Source: an uncultured Bradyrhizobium sp. (lineage in GTDB: Bacteria > Pseudomonadota > Alphaproteobacteria > Rhizobiales > Xanthobacteraceae). Taken from it: a stretch of 64,000 nt of DNA. Below the pieces are notes generated by a model that worked only from the letters and a program-made list of their open reading frames with translations, had not been told where the DNA came from and ran no database searches. This document shows positions 16,396 to 25,866 of the stretch, piece after piece. Each line of letters opens with the position of its first letter. The first letter of the stretch is position 1. The translations under genes and the position numbers were made by a program. The stretch spans positions 1 to 64,000 of the forward strand of contig NZ_CANSMR010000014.1 in assembly GCF_947648125.1 (NCBI RefSeq), read 5' to 3'.

Positions 16396-17946
16396 ATGTA
16401 CACCGGCAAGCATGCTTACCTGCGCCCGCTGCAACCAGCCTTCATCATGGCCGGGACCGGCGAGATCGTCACCTATCGCGAGCTCGAGGCGCGCAACAAC
16501 CGTCTCGCGCATCTGTTCCGCAACCGCGGCATGAAGCGGCTCGACCACTATTCGATCTTCATGGAGAACAACAACCGCTACCTCGAGGCCTGCGGCGCCG
16601 GTGAGCGTTCCGGCCTCTATTTCACCTGCGTCAATTCCTACCTCACGCCCAGTGAGCTCGCCTACATCCTGACCAACAGCCAGTCGCGGATCCTGATCAC
16701 CTCCAAGCTGAAGCTCGACATCGCGCGCGAGGCGCTGAAGGAGTGCCCGCATGTCGAGCTCTGCATCGTGGTCGACGGCGACAGTGAAAGCGATCGCATC
16801 GTCGGGCTGCGCGAGGCCACCGCCGGCCTGCCGGCGACCCCGATCGCGAACGAATATGCGGGCACCGCGATGCTCTATTCGTCCGGCACGACCGGCCGGC
16901 CAAAGGGCATCGTGCGGCCGCTGCCCGAGCAGCCGCCGTCAGAAAACCTGCCGCTGTTCGATTTCCTGACCAAGCTCTGGCACTACCGCGAGGGCATGGT
17001 CTATCTGTCGCCGGCACCGCTCTATCACTCGGCGCCGCAGGCGGCGGTCAATCTCACCATCCGGATGGGCGGCACCGTCGTCATCATGGAGAGCTTCGAT
17101 CCCGAACGCTATCTCCAGCTGGTCGAGAGATGGGGCATCACCCACAGCCAGCTGGTGCCGACGATGTTCTCGCGCCTGCTGAAGCTGCCCGAGGAGGTTC
17201 GCGCCCGCTACGATCTGTCGACGCTCGAGATCGCGATCCATGCCGCGGCGCCCTGCCCGGCGCTGGTCAAGGACGACATGATCAAATGGTGGGGCCCGAT
17301 CATCCACGAATATTACGGCGCGACCGAAGGCCTCGGCTTCACCGCCTGCAATAGCGAGGAGTGGCTCGCGCATCGCGGCACCGTCGGCAAGGTACTGCTC
17401 GGCGACCTGCATATTCTCGACGAGAACATGCAGCCCTGCCCGAAGGGCACAGCGGGCACGGTGTGGTTCAAGACCGCGACGCCGTTCGAATATTTCAACG
17501 ATCCGGCCAAGACCAGCGAGGCGCGCTCGGCAGACGGCAGCATGAGTACGGTCGGCGACGTCGGCTATGTCGACGACGACAACTTCCTCTATCTGACCGA
17601 CCGCGCCACCTTCATGATCATCTCCGGCGGCGTAAACATCTACCCGCAGGAATGCGAGAACCTCTTGATCACCCACCCCAAGGTCGCCGACGCCGCGGTG
17701 TTCGGCGTGCCCAATGTCGATCTCGGCGAGGAAGTGAAAGCGGTGGTGCAGCCGGTCGACGGTATCGCGCCGGGGCCGGAGCTCGCCGAGGAGCTGATCG
17801 CCTTCTGCGCAAGTTCGCTGTCGCGCCAGAAGGTACCGCGCTCGGTGGATTTCGAGGCCGAGCTGCCGCGGCTGCCGACCGGAAAACTCTACAAGCGCCT
17901 GCTGCGCGATCGCTATTGGGGCAACAAGACCTCGCGGATCGTGTGA
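16396..17946 (+). CDS. AMP-forming acyl-CoA synthetase (class I adenylate-forming enzyme)
   Basis: The 516-residue ligase has the P-loop-like A3 motif YSSGTTGRPKGI, the A5 motif YYGATEGLG and the A7/A8 region GDVGYVDDDNFLYLTDR followed by ISGGVNIYPQE. The catalytic Lys of A10 is in PTGKLYKR near the C-terminus. It activates a carboxylic acid to acyl-AMP and then acyl-CoA in the cytoplasm. A GGGGAGA site lies upstream of ATG 16396. The acid is unknown; neighbours suggest fatty or branched acids. Confidence 0.9.
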   Translation: MYTGKHAYLRPLQPAFIMAGTGEIVTYRELEARNNRLAHLFRNRGMKRLDHYSIFMENNNRYLEACGAGERSGLYFTCVNSYLTPSELAYILTNSQSRILITSKLKLDIAREALKECPHVELCIVVDGDSESDRIVGLREATAGLPATPIANEYAGTAMLYSSGTTGRPKGIVRPLPEQPPSENLPLFDFLTKLWHYREGMVYLSPAPLYHSAPQAAVNLTIRMGGTVVIMESFDPERYLQLVERWGITHSQLVPTMFSRLLKLPEEVRARYDLSTLEIAIHAAAPCPALVKDDMIKWWGPIIHEYYGATEGLGFTACNSEEWLAHRGTVGKVLLGDLHILDENMQPCPKGTAGTVWFKTATPFEYFNDPAKTSEARSADGSMSTVGDVGYVDDDNFLYLTDRATFMIISGGVNIYPQECENLLITHPKVADAAVFGVPNVDLGEEVKAVVQPVDGIAPGPELAEELIAFCASSLSRQKVPRSVDFEAELPRLPTGKLYKRLLRDRYWGNKTSRIV

Positions 17947-18068
17947 ACAGGCGATGCGGCGAGCCGGGCAGTTGGAGTTGAGGACGCCGGACGGCGTAAC
18001 TAAGTCGCCCGTCGTGCGGATTCCGCGCTATGCTGCGGGATCGCAAGCCAGCTTCGCCGGAGGCCGCC

Positions 18069-18767
18069 ATGCCGTCGCCCAAGCCGCGCGAGCCGGAGCC
18101 GGTACCGGCCGGAAGGCTCGAATTCACTGCCGCCGAGATCGGTGCGCTCGCCCATCTCTATCGCGGCGAGGTCTACCGCAGCACGGTCTGGCGCACGCGC
18201 CTCGACAGCTCCACCAACTGGGCGGTGGTCACGACCGGGATCGCGCTGTCGGCGACCTACAGCAGCGCGGAGGCTTCGCCCCTTCCGATGGTGCTGGTCG
18301 GGTTGCTGGTCACGGTGTTCCTGCTGTTCGAGGCGCGACGCTATCGCTACTTCAACGTCTGGCGCGCCCGCGCCCGGTTGCTCGAAACCGATTTCTACGC
18401 GCCGATGATCCGCGGCGAAGGTCCCACGCCGAACGCGACCTGGACCGAGCTGCTCGCCAACGACTACCGGCACCCGCGCTATCACATCAGCCTTGCCCGG
18501 GCGATCGGCCGACGGCTGCGCCGGACCTATGGCTGGATCTTCGCGATCCAGGCCATCGCCTATTACGGCAAGCTGGCGATCCACCCGCTGCCGCTGACCA
18601 CGCTGAGCGAGATCTGGGACCGCGCCGCGATCGGCCCGATTCCCGGGGCCATCGTGGTTCTAGCCGGCGTCGCCTTCCATTCCAGCTGGGCGCTGTTCGC
18701 CTTCGTCACGCATCGCATGGAGGTCGCAGACCGGCGTACGCGGCACAATCTGATCGCGATGGGGTGA
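18069..18767 (+). CDS. DUF2270 predicted integral membrane protein
   Basis: The 232-residue product has a soluble N-terminus, a first membrane pair around WAVVTTGIALSATYSS and MVLVGLLVTVFLLFEA, the conserved RYRYFNVWRARARLLE block, and a second pair around WIFAIQAIAYYGKL and IVVLAGVAFHSSWALFAFV. These match the DUF2270 pattern; the family has no established function. ATG 18069 is preceded by CCGGAGG with a 5-nt spacer; the upstream in-frame ATG at 18030 lacks one. Confidence 0.8.
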   Translation: MPSPKPREPEPVPAGRLEFTAAEIGALAHLYRGEVYRSTVWRTRLDSSTNWAVVTTGIALSATYSSAEASPLPMVLVGLLVTVFLLFEARRYRYFNVWRARARLLETDFYAPMIRGEGPTPNATWTELLANDYRHPRYHISLARAIGRRLRRTYGWIFAIQAIAYYGKLAIHPLPLTTLSEIWDRAAIGPIPGAIVVLAGVAFHSSWALFAFVTHRMEVADRRTRHNLIAMG

Positions 18768-18846
18768 GGCAGCACGAGCTGCGTTGCCGCTGGCCGGCTT
18801 TTCCCCTAACCTCTCCTCAACAAGAAAAGTCAGGGAGGATTTGCCG

Positions 18847-19734
18847 ATGGAAGTGATCCCACTGCGTCCTGGATTCGGAGCCGAACTGCGCGGCGTCACG
18901 CTTTCGGATGTTGCCGCCAGCGATGCTGCCTATGCGGCGGTGCGCGCGGCGTTCGAGGAACACTCAGTGCTGGTGTTCCGCGGCCAGGAGGTCAGCGACG
19001 ACGTCCAGCTCGCCTTCTCGCGCCGCTTCGGCCCGCCCGAGACGACCAAGGTCGGCTCGATGGGCACCGGCTCGCATTTCGTGATCCTCTCGACCTTCGG
19101 ACCCGACGGCAAGGTGGTTCCGTCTGACCATCGGCAGCAGCTGCGCGCCAAGGCCAATCAGCTCTGGCACACCGACTCCTCCTTCAAGCGCGTGCCGGCG
19201 CTGACCTCGATCCTGTCCGCACGCATCATCCCCGAACATGGCGGCGAGACCGAGTTCGTCTCGATGCGGCTGGCCTTCGAGCGGCTCGACAAGGACGTGG
19301 CAAAGCGGCTGGAGAACTCCTTCGCCTGGCACTCCTACGCTCATTCGCGCAGCAAGGTGGCAACCGGGCTCGCGACATCGGAAGAAGTCGATGCACTGCC
19401 ACCGGTATGCTGGCGCATGGTCTGGCGCAATCCGGTCAACGGCCGCGGCGCGCTCTATCTCGCCTCCCACGCCTATGGCGTCGAAGGCATGGATGCCGAC
19501 GCCGGCAAGGCGCTCATCGAGCAATTGACCGAAGCCGCCACCACGCCCGGCGTCAGCTATCTGCATCAATGGAAGCAGGGTGACGTCGTGATGTGGGACA
19601 ACCGCGCCACCATGCATCGCGGCCGTCCCTGGCCGGCGCATGAGGGCCGCCTGATGATCCGCACCACGATCTCGGCAACCGAGGCCGACGGTGTCGCGAA
19701 CATGCAGCCGCCCTCAACGCAGGCGGCGGAGTGA
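18847..19734 (+). CDS. TauD/TfdA-family Fe(II)/2-oxoglutarate dioxygenase
   Basis: The 295-residue protein has the 2-His-1-carboxylate triad: H108 and D110 in LWHTDSSF and the distal H257 in MHRGRP, with the 2-oxoglutarate-binding Arg in RLMIRT. It would hydroxylate a small acid (the TauD/TfdA family acts on taurine, 2,4-D, alkyl sulfates and similar compounds) and release CO2 and succinate. The start ATG 18847 follows GGGAGGAT; the open frame reaches upstream to 18784 without a site. No sulfur-starvation genes are adjacent, so a taurine role is not supported. Confidence 0.9.
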   Translation: MEVIPLRPGFGAELRGVTLSDVAASDAAYAAVRAAFEEHSVLVFRGQEVSDDVQLAFSRRFGPPETTKVGSMGTGSHFVILSTFGPDGKVVPSDHRQQLRAKANQLWHTDSSFKRVPALTSILSARIIPEHGGETEFVSMRLAFERLDKDVAKRLENSFAWHSYAHSRSKVATGLATSEEVDALPPVCWRMVWRNPVNGRGALYLASHAYGVEGMDADAGKALIEQLTEAATTPGVSYLHQWKQGDVVMWDNRATMHRGRPWPAHEGRLMIRTTISATEADGVANMQPPSTQAAE

Positions 19735-20157
19735 TTCTTTTTGTCGAAGCTCTCTCCCCGTCATCCCGAGAAGCCGCGAAGCGGCGCCTCGAAGGATGGA
19801 CGGCCCCGGCCGCTGGCCGTGCATCCTTCGAGGCTCGCTGCGCGAGCGCCGCAGGATGACGGGAAGAATCTGGGATGCACAGATCATATCGGCGACAAAC
19901 TGTCGCTGATCGCGAACCGCTTCGCGCCGCACGCATCGCCGCTAGCAATCGAATTCGAACGGAGATTCGTAGCTGCATAGCAAAACCGACTGAGTTCCCC
20001 GCAATCACAGCCATTATTCCCCGTCCGTGGAAATTTTAATGCACTCACGTCATCCGAATTGCCAATCCCCGCACGGCCCTCGCTGGTTGCCCGACAGCCT
20101 CACCGTGGTATCGTCGATGCCAATCGGCCATTGAGACCGAAATTCGTGGAGGGGACC
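19735..20157. other. Intergenic region with a REP-like element
   Basis: The first half is the palindrome at 19757-19863. The rest (about 19870-20157) is lower in GC and presumably carries the promoter of the ABC importer operon. No gene was seen. Confidence 0.6.
19757..19863. repeat. Palindromic REP-like element (type B)
   Basis: Outer arms CCCGTCATCC and GGATGACGGG, inner arms CTCGAAGGATG / CATCCTTCGAG around ACGGCCCCGGCCGCTGGCCG. It is closely related in the inner part to 41924-42059. Confidence 0.8.
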
Positions 20158-21753
20158 ATGCGGAGCGTGCAAGCGCTGGCCGTCGCGGTGTTGTCTGTGC
20201 TGACCATCGGCGACGTTTCACGCGCAGCCGAGCCGAAATCCGGCGGCATCTTCAGGATCTATCACCGCGATAGCCCCGGCAGCGCCTCGATCCATGAGGG
20301 CGCAACCTATTCGGTGAACATTCCGTTCATGCCGATCTTCAACAACCTCGTCATCTTCGACCAGCACATCGCCCAGAACAGCGCCAGCACGATCCGGCCC
20401 GAGCTTGCGGAAAGTTGGGCCTGGAGCGGCGACAACAAGACGCTGACCTTCAAGCTGCGCAAGGACGTGAAGTGGCACGACGGCAAGCCGTTCACCGCGG
20501 CCGACGTCAAATGCACCTTCGACATGCTGATGGGCAAGTCGCAGCAGAAGTTCCGCCAGAACCCGCGCAAGTCCTGGTACGACCAGGTCGACCAAGTCAC
20601 GACCAACGGCGACTATGAGGCGTCGTTCAAGCTGAAGCGGCCGCAGCCGGCGCTGTTGTCGCTGCTCGCCTCGGGCTATTCGCCGGTCTATCCCTGCCAC
20701 GTTTCGCCGGCGGAGATGCGCACCAAGCCTGTTGGTACCGGCCCCTTCAAGTTCGTCGAGTTCAAGGCCAACGAGTCGATCAAGCTGACCAAGAACCCGG
20801 ATTACTTCAAGAAGGGCCTGCCCTATCTCGACGGCATCGAGTTCACCATCATCCCGAACCGCTCGACCGCGATCCTCGGCTTCGTCTCGGGCAAGTTCGA
20901 CATGACGTTCCCGACCGAGGTCTCGATCCCGCTGTTGAAGGACGTCAAATCGCAGGACCCCAAGGCGGTCTGCGTGGTCGAGCCGAACAACGTCTCCACC
21001 AACATCATCATCAATTCGAGCGCACCGCCGTTCGACAATCTCGACATCCGCCGCGCGCTGGCGCTCGCGCTCGATCGCAAGGCGTTCATCCAGATCATGT
21101 TCGAGGGCCAGGGCGACATAGGCGGCACCATGGAGCCGGCCCCCGACGGCCTGTGGGCGATGCCAAAGGACATGCTGGAGCAGATTCCCGGCTACGGTCC
21201 CGACATCGAGAAGAACCGCGAGGAAGCCCGCAAGCTGATGCAGAAGGCGGGCTATGGCCCGGACAAGCATCTGCAGATCAAGGTGTCGACCCGCAACATC
21301 GCGGTCTACCGCGATCCCGCGATCATCCTGATCGACCAGATCAAGAGCATCTATATCGACGCCGAGCTCGACGTCGTCGACACCGCGCAATGGTTCCCGA
21401 AAATTGCGCGCAAGGACTACTCACTCGGCCTCAACCTCACCGGCAACGCTGTCGACGAGCCCGATCAGTCCTTCTACGAGAACTATGCCTGCGGCTCGGA
21501 GCGCAACTACACCAACTATTGCAACAAGGACATCGAGAAGTTGTTCGACCAGCAGTCCGAAGAGACCAATCTCGACAAGCGCAAGAAGCTGGTCTGGGAG
21601 ATCGACAAGAAGCTGCAGGAAGACGTCGCGCGCCCGATCATCTTCCATGCCCGGACCGGCACCTGCTGGAAGCCTTACGTGAAGAATGTCACGATCATGT
21701 CCAACAGCTCCTATAACGGCTATCGCTACGAAGACGTCTGGCTGGACAAGTAG
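20158..21753 (+). CDS. ABC importer substrate-binding protein, family 5 (DppA/OppA type)
   Basis: This is a 531-residue solute-binding protein of the SBP_bac_5 family. It has a Sec signal peptide (MRSVQALAVAVLSVLTIGDV, then SRAAEPK) and the family signature around LAESWAWSGDNKTLTFKLRK and DVKWHDGKPFTAADV. It binds a peptide, nickel-chelate, opine or similar ligand in the periplasm. ATG 20158 follows GGAGGGGACC; the open frame extends to 20059 without support. It is the first gene of a five-gene importer with the four genes to 25687; a short repeat element (21757-21802) sits between it and the first permease. Confidence 0.92.
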   Translation: MRSVQALAVAVLSVLTIGDVSRAAEPKSGGIFRIYHRDSPGSASIHEGATYSVNIPFMPIFNNLVIFDQHIAQNSASTIRPELAESWAWSGDNKTLTFKLRKDVKWHDGKPFTAADVKCTFDMLMGKSQQKFRQNPRKSWYDQVDQVTTNGDYEASFKLKRPQPALLSLLASGYSPVYPCHVSPAEMRTKPVGTGPFKFVEFKANESIKLTKNPDYFKKGLPYLDGIEFTIIPNRSTAILGFVSGKFDMTFPTEVSIPLLKDVKSQDPKAVCVVEPNNVSTNIIINSSAPPFDNLDIRRALALALDRKAFIQIMFEGQGDIGGTMEPAPDGLWAMPKDMLEQIPGYGPDIEKNREEARKLMQKAGYGPDKHLQIKVSTRNIAVYRDPAIILIDQIKSIYIDAELDVVDTAQWFPKIARKDYSLGLNLTGNAVDEPDQSFYENYACGSERNYTNYCNKDIEKLFDQQSEETNLDKRKKLVWEIDKKLQEDVARPIIFHARTGTCWKPYVKNVTIMSNSSYNGYRYEDVWLDK

Positions 21754-21756
21754 CGC

Positions 21757-21802
21757 AAAGCGTTTTCGAGCGAAGTCGATACCAGTTCGCGTCAAGAAAA
21801 CG
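21757..21802. repeat. AAAGCGTTTTCGAGCGAAG-type repeat element
   Basis: The core reads AAAGCGTTTTCGAGCGAAGT and CAGTTCGCGTCAAGAAAACG, with ends that pair imperfectly (GCGTTTTC / GAAAACG). A reverse-oriented relative is at 61104-61148. It lies just after the binding-protein stop codon and may form a hairpin that lets the binding protein be expressed above the permeases. Confidence 0.7.
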
Positions 21803-21839
21803 GGCCAAAAGAAGATTCGGGATCAGGGAGAGAGCCAGG

Positions 21840-22787
21840 GTGTTTGCCTATATCGTGCGGCGGCTGTTCCTGATGCTCGTGACCCTGTTCGGGATCTCGG
21901 TCATCATCTTCGTGCTGCTGCGCGTCGTTCCCGGCAACATCGTCGACATCCTGTTCGACGCCGCGGGCTTCGTCGATCCCGCCGACAAGGCCAATCTCGA
22001 GCGCGAGCTCGGCCTGAGCCAGCCTATCGTGATCCAGTACCTACACTGGATCGGCGGTCTGCTGCACGGCGACCTCGGCTATTCCTATGTCTCGGAGAAG
22101 CCGGCACTGGAGGAGATCCTGCCGCGGATTCCAATCACCGCGCGGCTCGCGGGGCTGGCGCTATTGTTCTCCGCCTCAATCGGGATTCCGCTCGGCGTCA
22201 TCAGCGCGGTGCATCAGGGCTCGAAGCTCGACTATGCGCTGCGCGTCGTCAGCCTCAGCGGCCTCTCGCTGCCGTCATTCTGGCTCGGCCTCTTGATCCT
22301 CATGGCCTCGGTCTCGCTGTTCGGCACCATGCCGATCTTCAATCCGAACCCGAAGACCTGGCTCGAGGCGCTGACCATCTATGTGGTGCCGGCGATGGCG
22401 GTCGGCTTCCGCAGCGCGGCGCTGACCATGCGCATCACCCGCTCCTCGATGCTCGAGATCCTGCGCCAGGACTACATCCGCACCGCGCGCGCCAAGGGCG
22501 CTTCCGAAGCCTCCGTGAACTATCACCACGCGCTGAAGAACGCGGTGCTGCCGGTCATCACCGTGATCGGCATCGAGGCCGCCTTCCTGATCGGCGGGCT
22601 TATCGTCACCGAGACCGTGTTCAACATCCCCGGCATCGCCCGCTTCCTGGTCGAGGCGCTGCGCTGGCGCGACTACCCGATCGTGCAGAACCTCGTGATG
22701 TTCATCGCTGTCGTCGTCGTGGTCGTCAATTTCATTGTCGACATGCTCTATGCGGCGATCGACCCGCGCATCCGGTTTGGAGACTGA
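21840..22787 (+). CDS. ABC importer permease, DppB type
   Basis: The 315-residue inner-membrane protein has an N-terminal TM segment (LFLMLVTLFGISVIIFVLLR), the DppB-family periplasmic loop and the EAA loop around RTARAKGASEASVNYHHALK, which contacts the ATPase. It starts with GTG at 21840 after GGGAGAGAGCC. It pairs with the DppC-type permease 4 bp downstream. Confidence 0.93.
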   Translation: MFAYIVRRLFLMLVTLFGISVIIFVLLRVVPGNIVDILFDAAGFVDPADKANLERELGLSQPIVIQYLHWIGGLLHGDLGYSYVSEKPALEEILPRIPITARLAGLALLFSASIGIPLGVISAVHQGSKLDYALRVVSLSGLSLPSFWLGLLILMASVSLFGTMPIFNPNPKTWLEALTIYVVPAMAVGFRSAALTMRITRSSMLEILRQDYIRTARAKGASEASVNYHHALKNAVLPVITVIGIEAAFLIGGLIVTETVFNIPGIARFLVEALRWRDYPIVQNLVMFIAVVVVVVNFIVDMLYAAIDPRIRFGD

Positions 22788-22791
22788 CCTG

Positions 22792-23685
22792 ATGGCGACC
22801 ATCAACTTCGACAGCGAACTGCGCCGTGCCGGAGCCAACGCCACCGGCGGCTGGGGACGGCTGGCCTTTTTGGCACGGCGCCATGTGCTCGGCACCATCG
22901 GCCTGATCATCATGCTGCTGTTCGTGCTGACCGCGATCTTTGCCGATCTGATCAGCCGCTACGATCCACTTACCGTCGATTCCGCCCACCGGCTTGCCGC
23001 GCCCTCCATGCTGCACTGGTTCGGCACCGATTCCTTCGGCCGCGACGTCTGGAGCCGCATCGTCCATGGCGCGCGGATCTCGCTTGCGGTCGGCATCGGC
23101 TCCACGACCTTGGGCGCCACGCTCGGCGTGATCGTGGGTCTCACCTCCGGCTATCTCTCCGGCTCGGTCGACCTCGTGTTCCAGCGGGTGACCGACATCC
23201 TGCAATCGCTGCCGCTCCTTGTGCTCGCGCTGGTGATGACCGCGGCGCTCGGCCCGTCGCTGCCGAACGTGATCCTTGCGATCGCCATTCCCCTGATCCC
23301 GACCGTCGCCCGCGTGATCCGCGCCAACACCCTGGCGCTGCGCGAGCAACCGTTCGTCGAGGCCGCCAAATCGATCGGCATGAGCGAGATGCGCATCGCG
23401 CTGCGCCACGTGCTGCCGAACACCATCGCTCCGTTGATCGTGTTGGCTACCGCACAGCTCGGCTCGACCATCCTGACCGAGGCGTCGCTGTCATTCCTCG
23501 GCCTCGGTATTCCCGAGCCGTATCCGTCCTGGGGCCGCATGCTGTCGGAATCCGCTGCTGAATACGTCCGCACCGCGCCGTGGCTGGTGATCTTCCCCGG
23601 GATTGCGATCAGTCTCGCGGTGTTCGGCACCAATCTGTTCGGCGACGCGCTGCGCGACATCCTTGATCCGAGGCAGCGCGGCTGA
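22792..23685 (+). CDS. ABC importer permease, DppC type
   Basis: The 297-residue protein has the N-terminal TM helix of DppC proteins ([20 protein letters not shown]), the motif [20 protein letters not shown] and the EAA loop [20 protein letters not shown]. It forms the membrane channel with the preceding permease. Its start lies 4 bp after the previous stop and its stop overlaps the next start (TGATG), so translation is coupled. Confidence 0.93.
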   Translation: MATINFDSELRRAGANATGGWGRLAFLARRHVLGTIGLIIMLLFVLTAIFADLISRYDPLTVDSAHRLAAPSMLHWFGTDSFGRDVWSRIVHGARISLAVGIGSTTLGATLGVIVGLTSGYLSGSVDLVFQRVTDILQSLPLLVLALVMTAALGPSLPNVILAIAIPLIPTVARVIRANTLALREQPFVEAAKSIGMSEMRIALRHVLPNTIAPLIVLATAQLGSTILTEASLSFLGLGIPEPYPSWGRMLSESAAEYVRTAPWLVIFPGIAISLAVFGTNLFGDALRDILDPRQRG

Positions 23686-24698
23686 TGAGCGAGGCTACTC
23701 CGGCAGAGACGGTTCTCGACGTGAAGAACCTGCAGACGGTGTTCTTCACCAACTCCGGCCTGTTCCGCGCGGTCGACGACGTCTCGTTCTCGGTTCGCCG
23801 CGGCGAGACGCTGGCGATCGTCGGCGAATCCGGCTGCGGCAAGAGCGTCAGCGCGCTCTCGATCATGCGCCTGGTGCCCGATCCGCCCGGCCGCATCGTC
23901 GGCGGCTCGGTGACGCTCGAAGGCACCGACCTGCTGAAGCTCGACGATGCCGCAATGCGTGCCATCAGGGGCAACCGCATCTCCATGATCTTCCAGGAGC
24001 CGATGACCTCGCTCAATCCGGTGATGCGGATCGGCGACCAGATCACTGAGGCGGTGCGCCTGCATCGGAAGATGAGCAGCAAGGAGGCGTGGGCGCAGGC
24101 GGTCGACATGCTGCGGCTGGTGCGCATCCCTGAACCGGAGCGCCGCGCGCAGGAATATCCGCATCAGCTCTCCGGCGGCATGCGCCAGCGCGCCATGATC
24201 GCGATGGCGCTGGCCTGCCGGCCGGCGCTCCTGATCGCGGACGAGCCGACCACCGCGCTCGACGTCACCATCCAGGCGCAGATCCTCGCGCTGATCGTCG
24301 ATTTGCAGCAGCGGCTCGGCACCGGGCTGATCCTGATCACCCATGACCTCGGCGTCGTCGCGCAGACCGCGCAGCGCGTGATCGTGATGTATGCCGGCAA
24401 GAAGGTCGAGGAGGCGACCGTCGAATCCCTATTCGAGAAGCCGCTGCATCCTTATACGTGCGGGCTGATGGCCTCGATGCCGGCGGTGATCGCGCTGGGC
24501 GCGAAGACCGATGCGCGGCTGACCGAAATTCCCGGCATGGTGCCGTCGCTGACCAATCTGCCGCCCGGCTGCGCCTTCGCGCCGCGCTGCAAGTTCGCGA
24601 TCGACCGCTGCCTCAAGGAGTACCCGCCGCTCGATGAGGTCAAAAGCAATCACTGGGCGGCGTGCTGGCGCGCCGGCGAGATGGCGGAGGCGCCATGA
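23685..24698 (+). CDS. ABC importer ATPase, DppD type
   Basis: The 337-residue ATPase has Walker [10 protein letters not shown]-loop region [12 protein letters not shown], signature LSGGMRQR, Walker [13 protein letters not shown] and the C-terminal oligopeptide/dipeptide transporter extension with a Cys cluster (CAFAPRCKF...C...C) that binds an Fe-S cluster in some members. It powers import with the DppF-type partner. Confidence 0.95.
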   Translation: MSEATPAETVLDVKNLQTVFFTNSGLFRAVDDVSFSVRRGETLAIVGESGCGKSVSALSIMRLVPDPPGRIVGGSVTLEGTDLLKLDDAAMRAIRGNRISMIFQEPMTSLNPVMRIGDQITEAVRLHRKMSSKEAWAQAVDMLRLVRIPEPERRAQEYPHQLSGGMRQRAMIAMALACRPALLIADEPTTALDVTIQAQILALIVDLQQRLGTGLILITHDLGVVAQTAQRVIVMYAGKKVEEATVESLFEKPLHPYTCGLMASMPAVIALGAKTDARLTEIPGMVPSLTNLPPGCAFAPRCKFAIDRCLKEYPPLDEVKSNHWAACWRAGEMAEAP

Positions 24699-25687
24699 CC
24701 GAGCAACGCCCGCTCCTCGAGGTGACCGATCTCGTCAAGCACTACGCGGTGCGCGGCGGTGTGCTGCGCCGGCAGGTCGGCACCGTTCACGCGGTCGACG
24801 GCGTCAGCTTCGCGCTTGGTGCCGGCGAAACGCTCGGGCTGGTCGGCGAATCCGGCTGCGGCAAGTCGACGGTGGCGCGCACCGTGCTGCGGCTGGTCGA
24901 GCCGACCAGCGGCGCGATCAAGCTCGACGGCGAGGATATCGCGCCGCTCAGCAAGACCGCGCTGCGGCCTTACCGCCGCTCGATGCAGATCGTGTTCCAG
25001 GACCCGTTCGCCTCGCTCAACCCGCGCATGACGGCCGGCGATATCGTCGGCGAACCATTGAGCGTGCACGGCATCGCGACCGGCGCGAAGAAGCAGGAGC
25101 GCGTCGCGGAACTGTTCCAGCAGGTCGGGCTCCGGCCCGACCAGATGAAGAATTTTCCGCACCAGTTCTCCGGCGGCCAGCGCCAGCGCATCTGCATCGC
25201 GCGTGCGCTGTCGCTCGGGCCACGTCTGATCGTCTGCGACGAGCCGGTCTCCGCGCTCGACGTCTCGATCCAGGCGCAGGTGATCAACTTGTTGATCGAC
25301 CTGCAACGCAAGCAGAACTTCTCCTACCTGTTCATCGCGCATGACCTCGCGGTCGTCGCCCATATCAGCCATCGCGTCGCCGTGATGTATCTCGGCCGCA
25401 TCGTCGAGATCGCCGACAAGCACGAGCTGTTCGCCAATCCGCGCCATCCGTATACGCAGGCGCTGCTCGCATCCGTGCCGATCGCCGACCCCAAGGCCAG
25501 GCGAACCGCGCCACTGATCGACGGCGACGTGCCGAGCCCGATCAACCCGCCCTCGGGCTGTGCCTTCCACACCCGCTGCCGCTACGCGATGGATCGCTGC
25601 AAGACCGAACGCCCGGCGCTGCAAGCGGCCGGGCCGGCGCATCAGGTCGCCTGCTGGCTGAATGACGGCACAGGGCGTGCCGAATAA
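24695..25687 (+). CDS. ABC importer ATPase, DppF type
   Basis: The 330-residue partner ATPase has Walker A GESGCGKS, the [13 protein letters not shown]-loop, signature FSGGQRQR, Walker [13 protein letters not shown] and the C-terminal Cys-containing region [14 protein letters not shown]. The ATG at 24695 overlaps the DppD-type stop by 4 bp. It completes the importer: binding protein, two permeases and two ATPases, all same-strand and closely spaced. Confidence 0.95.
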   Translation: MTEQRPLLEVTDLVKHYAVRGGVLRRQVGTVHAVDGVSFALGAGETLGLVGESGCGKSTVARTVLRLVEPTSGAIKLDGEDIAPLSKTALRPYRRSMQIVFQDPFASLNPRMTAGDIVGEPLSVHGIATGAKKQERVAELFQQVGLRPDQMKNFPHQFSGGQRQRICIARALSLGPRLIVCDEPVSALDVSIQAQVINLLIDLQRKQNFSYLFIAHDLAVVAHISHRVAVMYLGRIVEIADKHELFANPRHPYTQALLASVPIADPKARRTAPLIDGDVPSPINPPSGCAFHTRCRYAMDRCKTERPALQAAGPAHQVACWLNDGTGRAE

Positions 25688-25696
25688 CTCCACTGT

Positions 25697-25862
25697 CCTC
25701 CCTGCGAAAGCAGGGACCCATAACCACAACTGTTCGATGTGGAGCAACGCCGTGGCTCCAACGAACTCTCTCACCACATTCGGTGGTTATGGGTCTCGGG
25801 TCGCGCGGAGCCTGTCATCGGGCGGCGCTTCGCGCCGACTCGTTGGCTTGCCCGGGACGACA
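25697..25862. repeat. Palindromic element (type D)
   Basis: The arm CAGGGACCCATAACCAC (25711-25727) pairs with GTGGTTATGGGTCTC (25782-25796). It is flanked by CCTGCGAAAGCAGG on the left and by an extra tail ending CCCGGGACGACA on the right. It is related to 14893-15000 and lies between convergent operons, where it may terminate both. Confidence 0.75.
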
Positions 25863-25866
25863 CCTG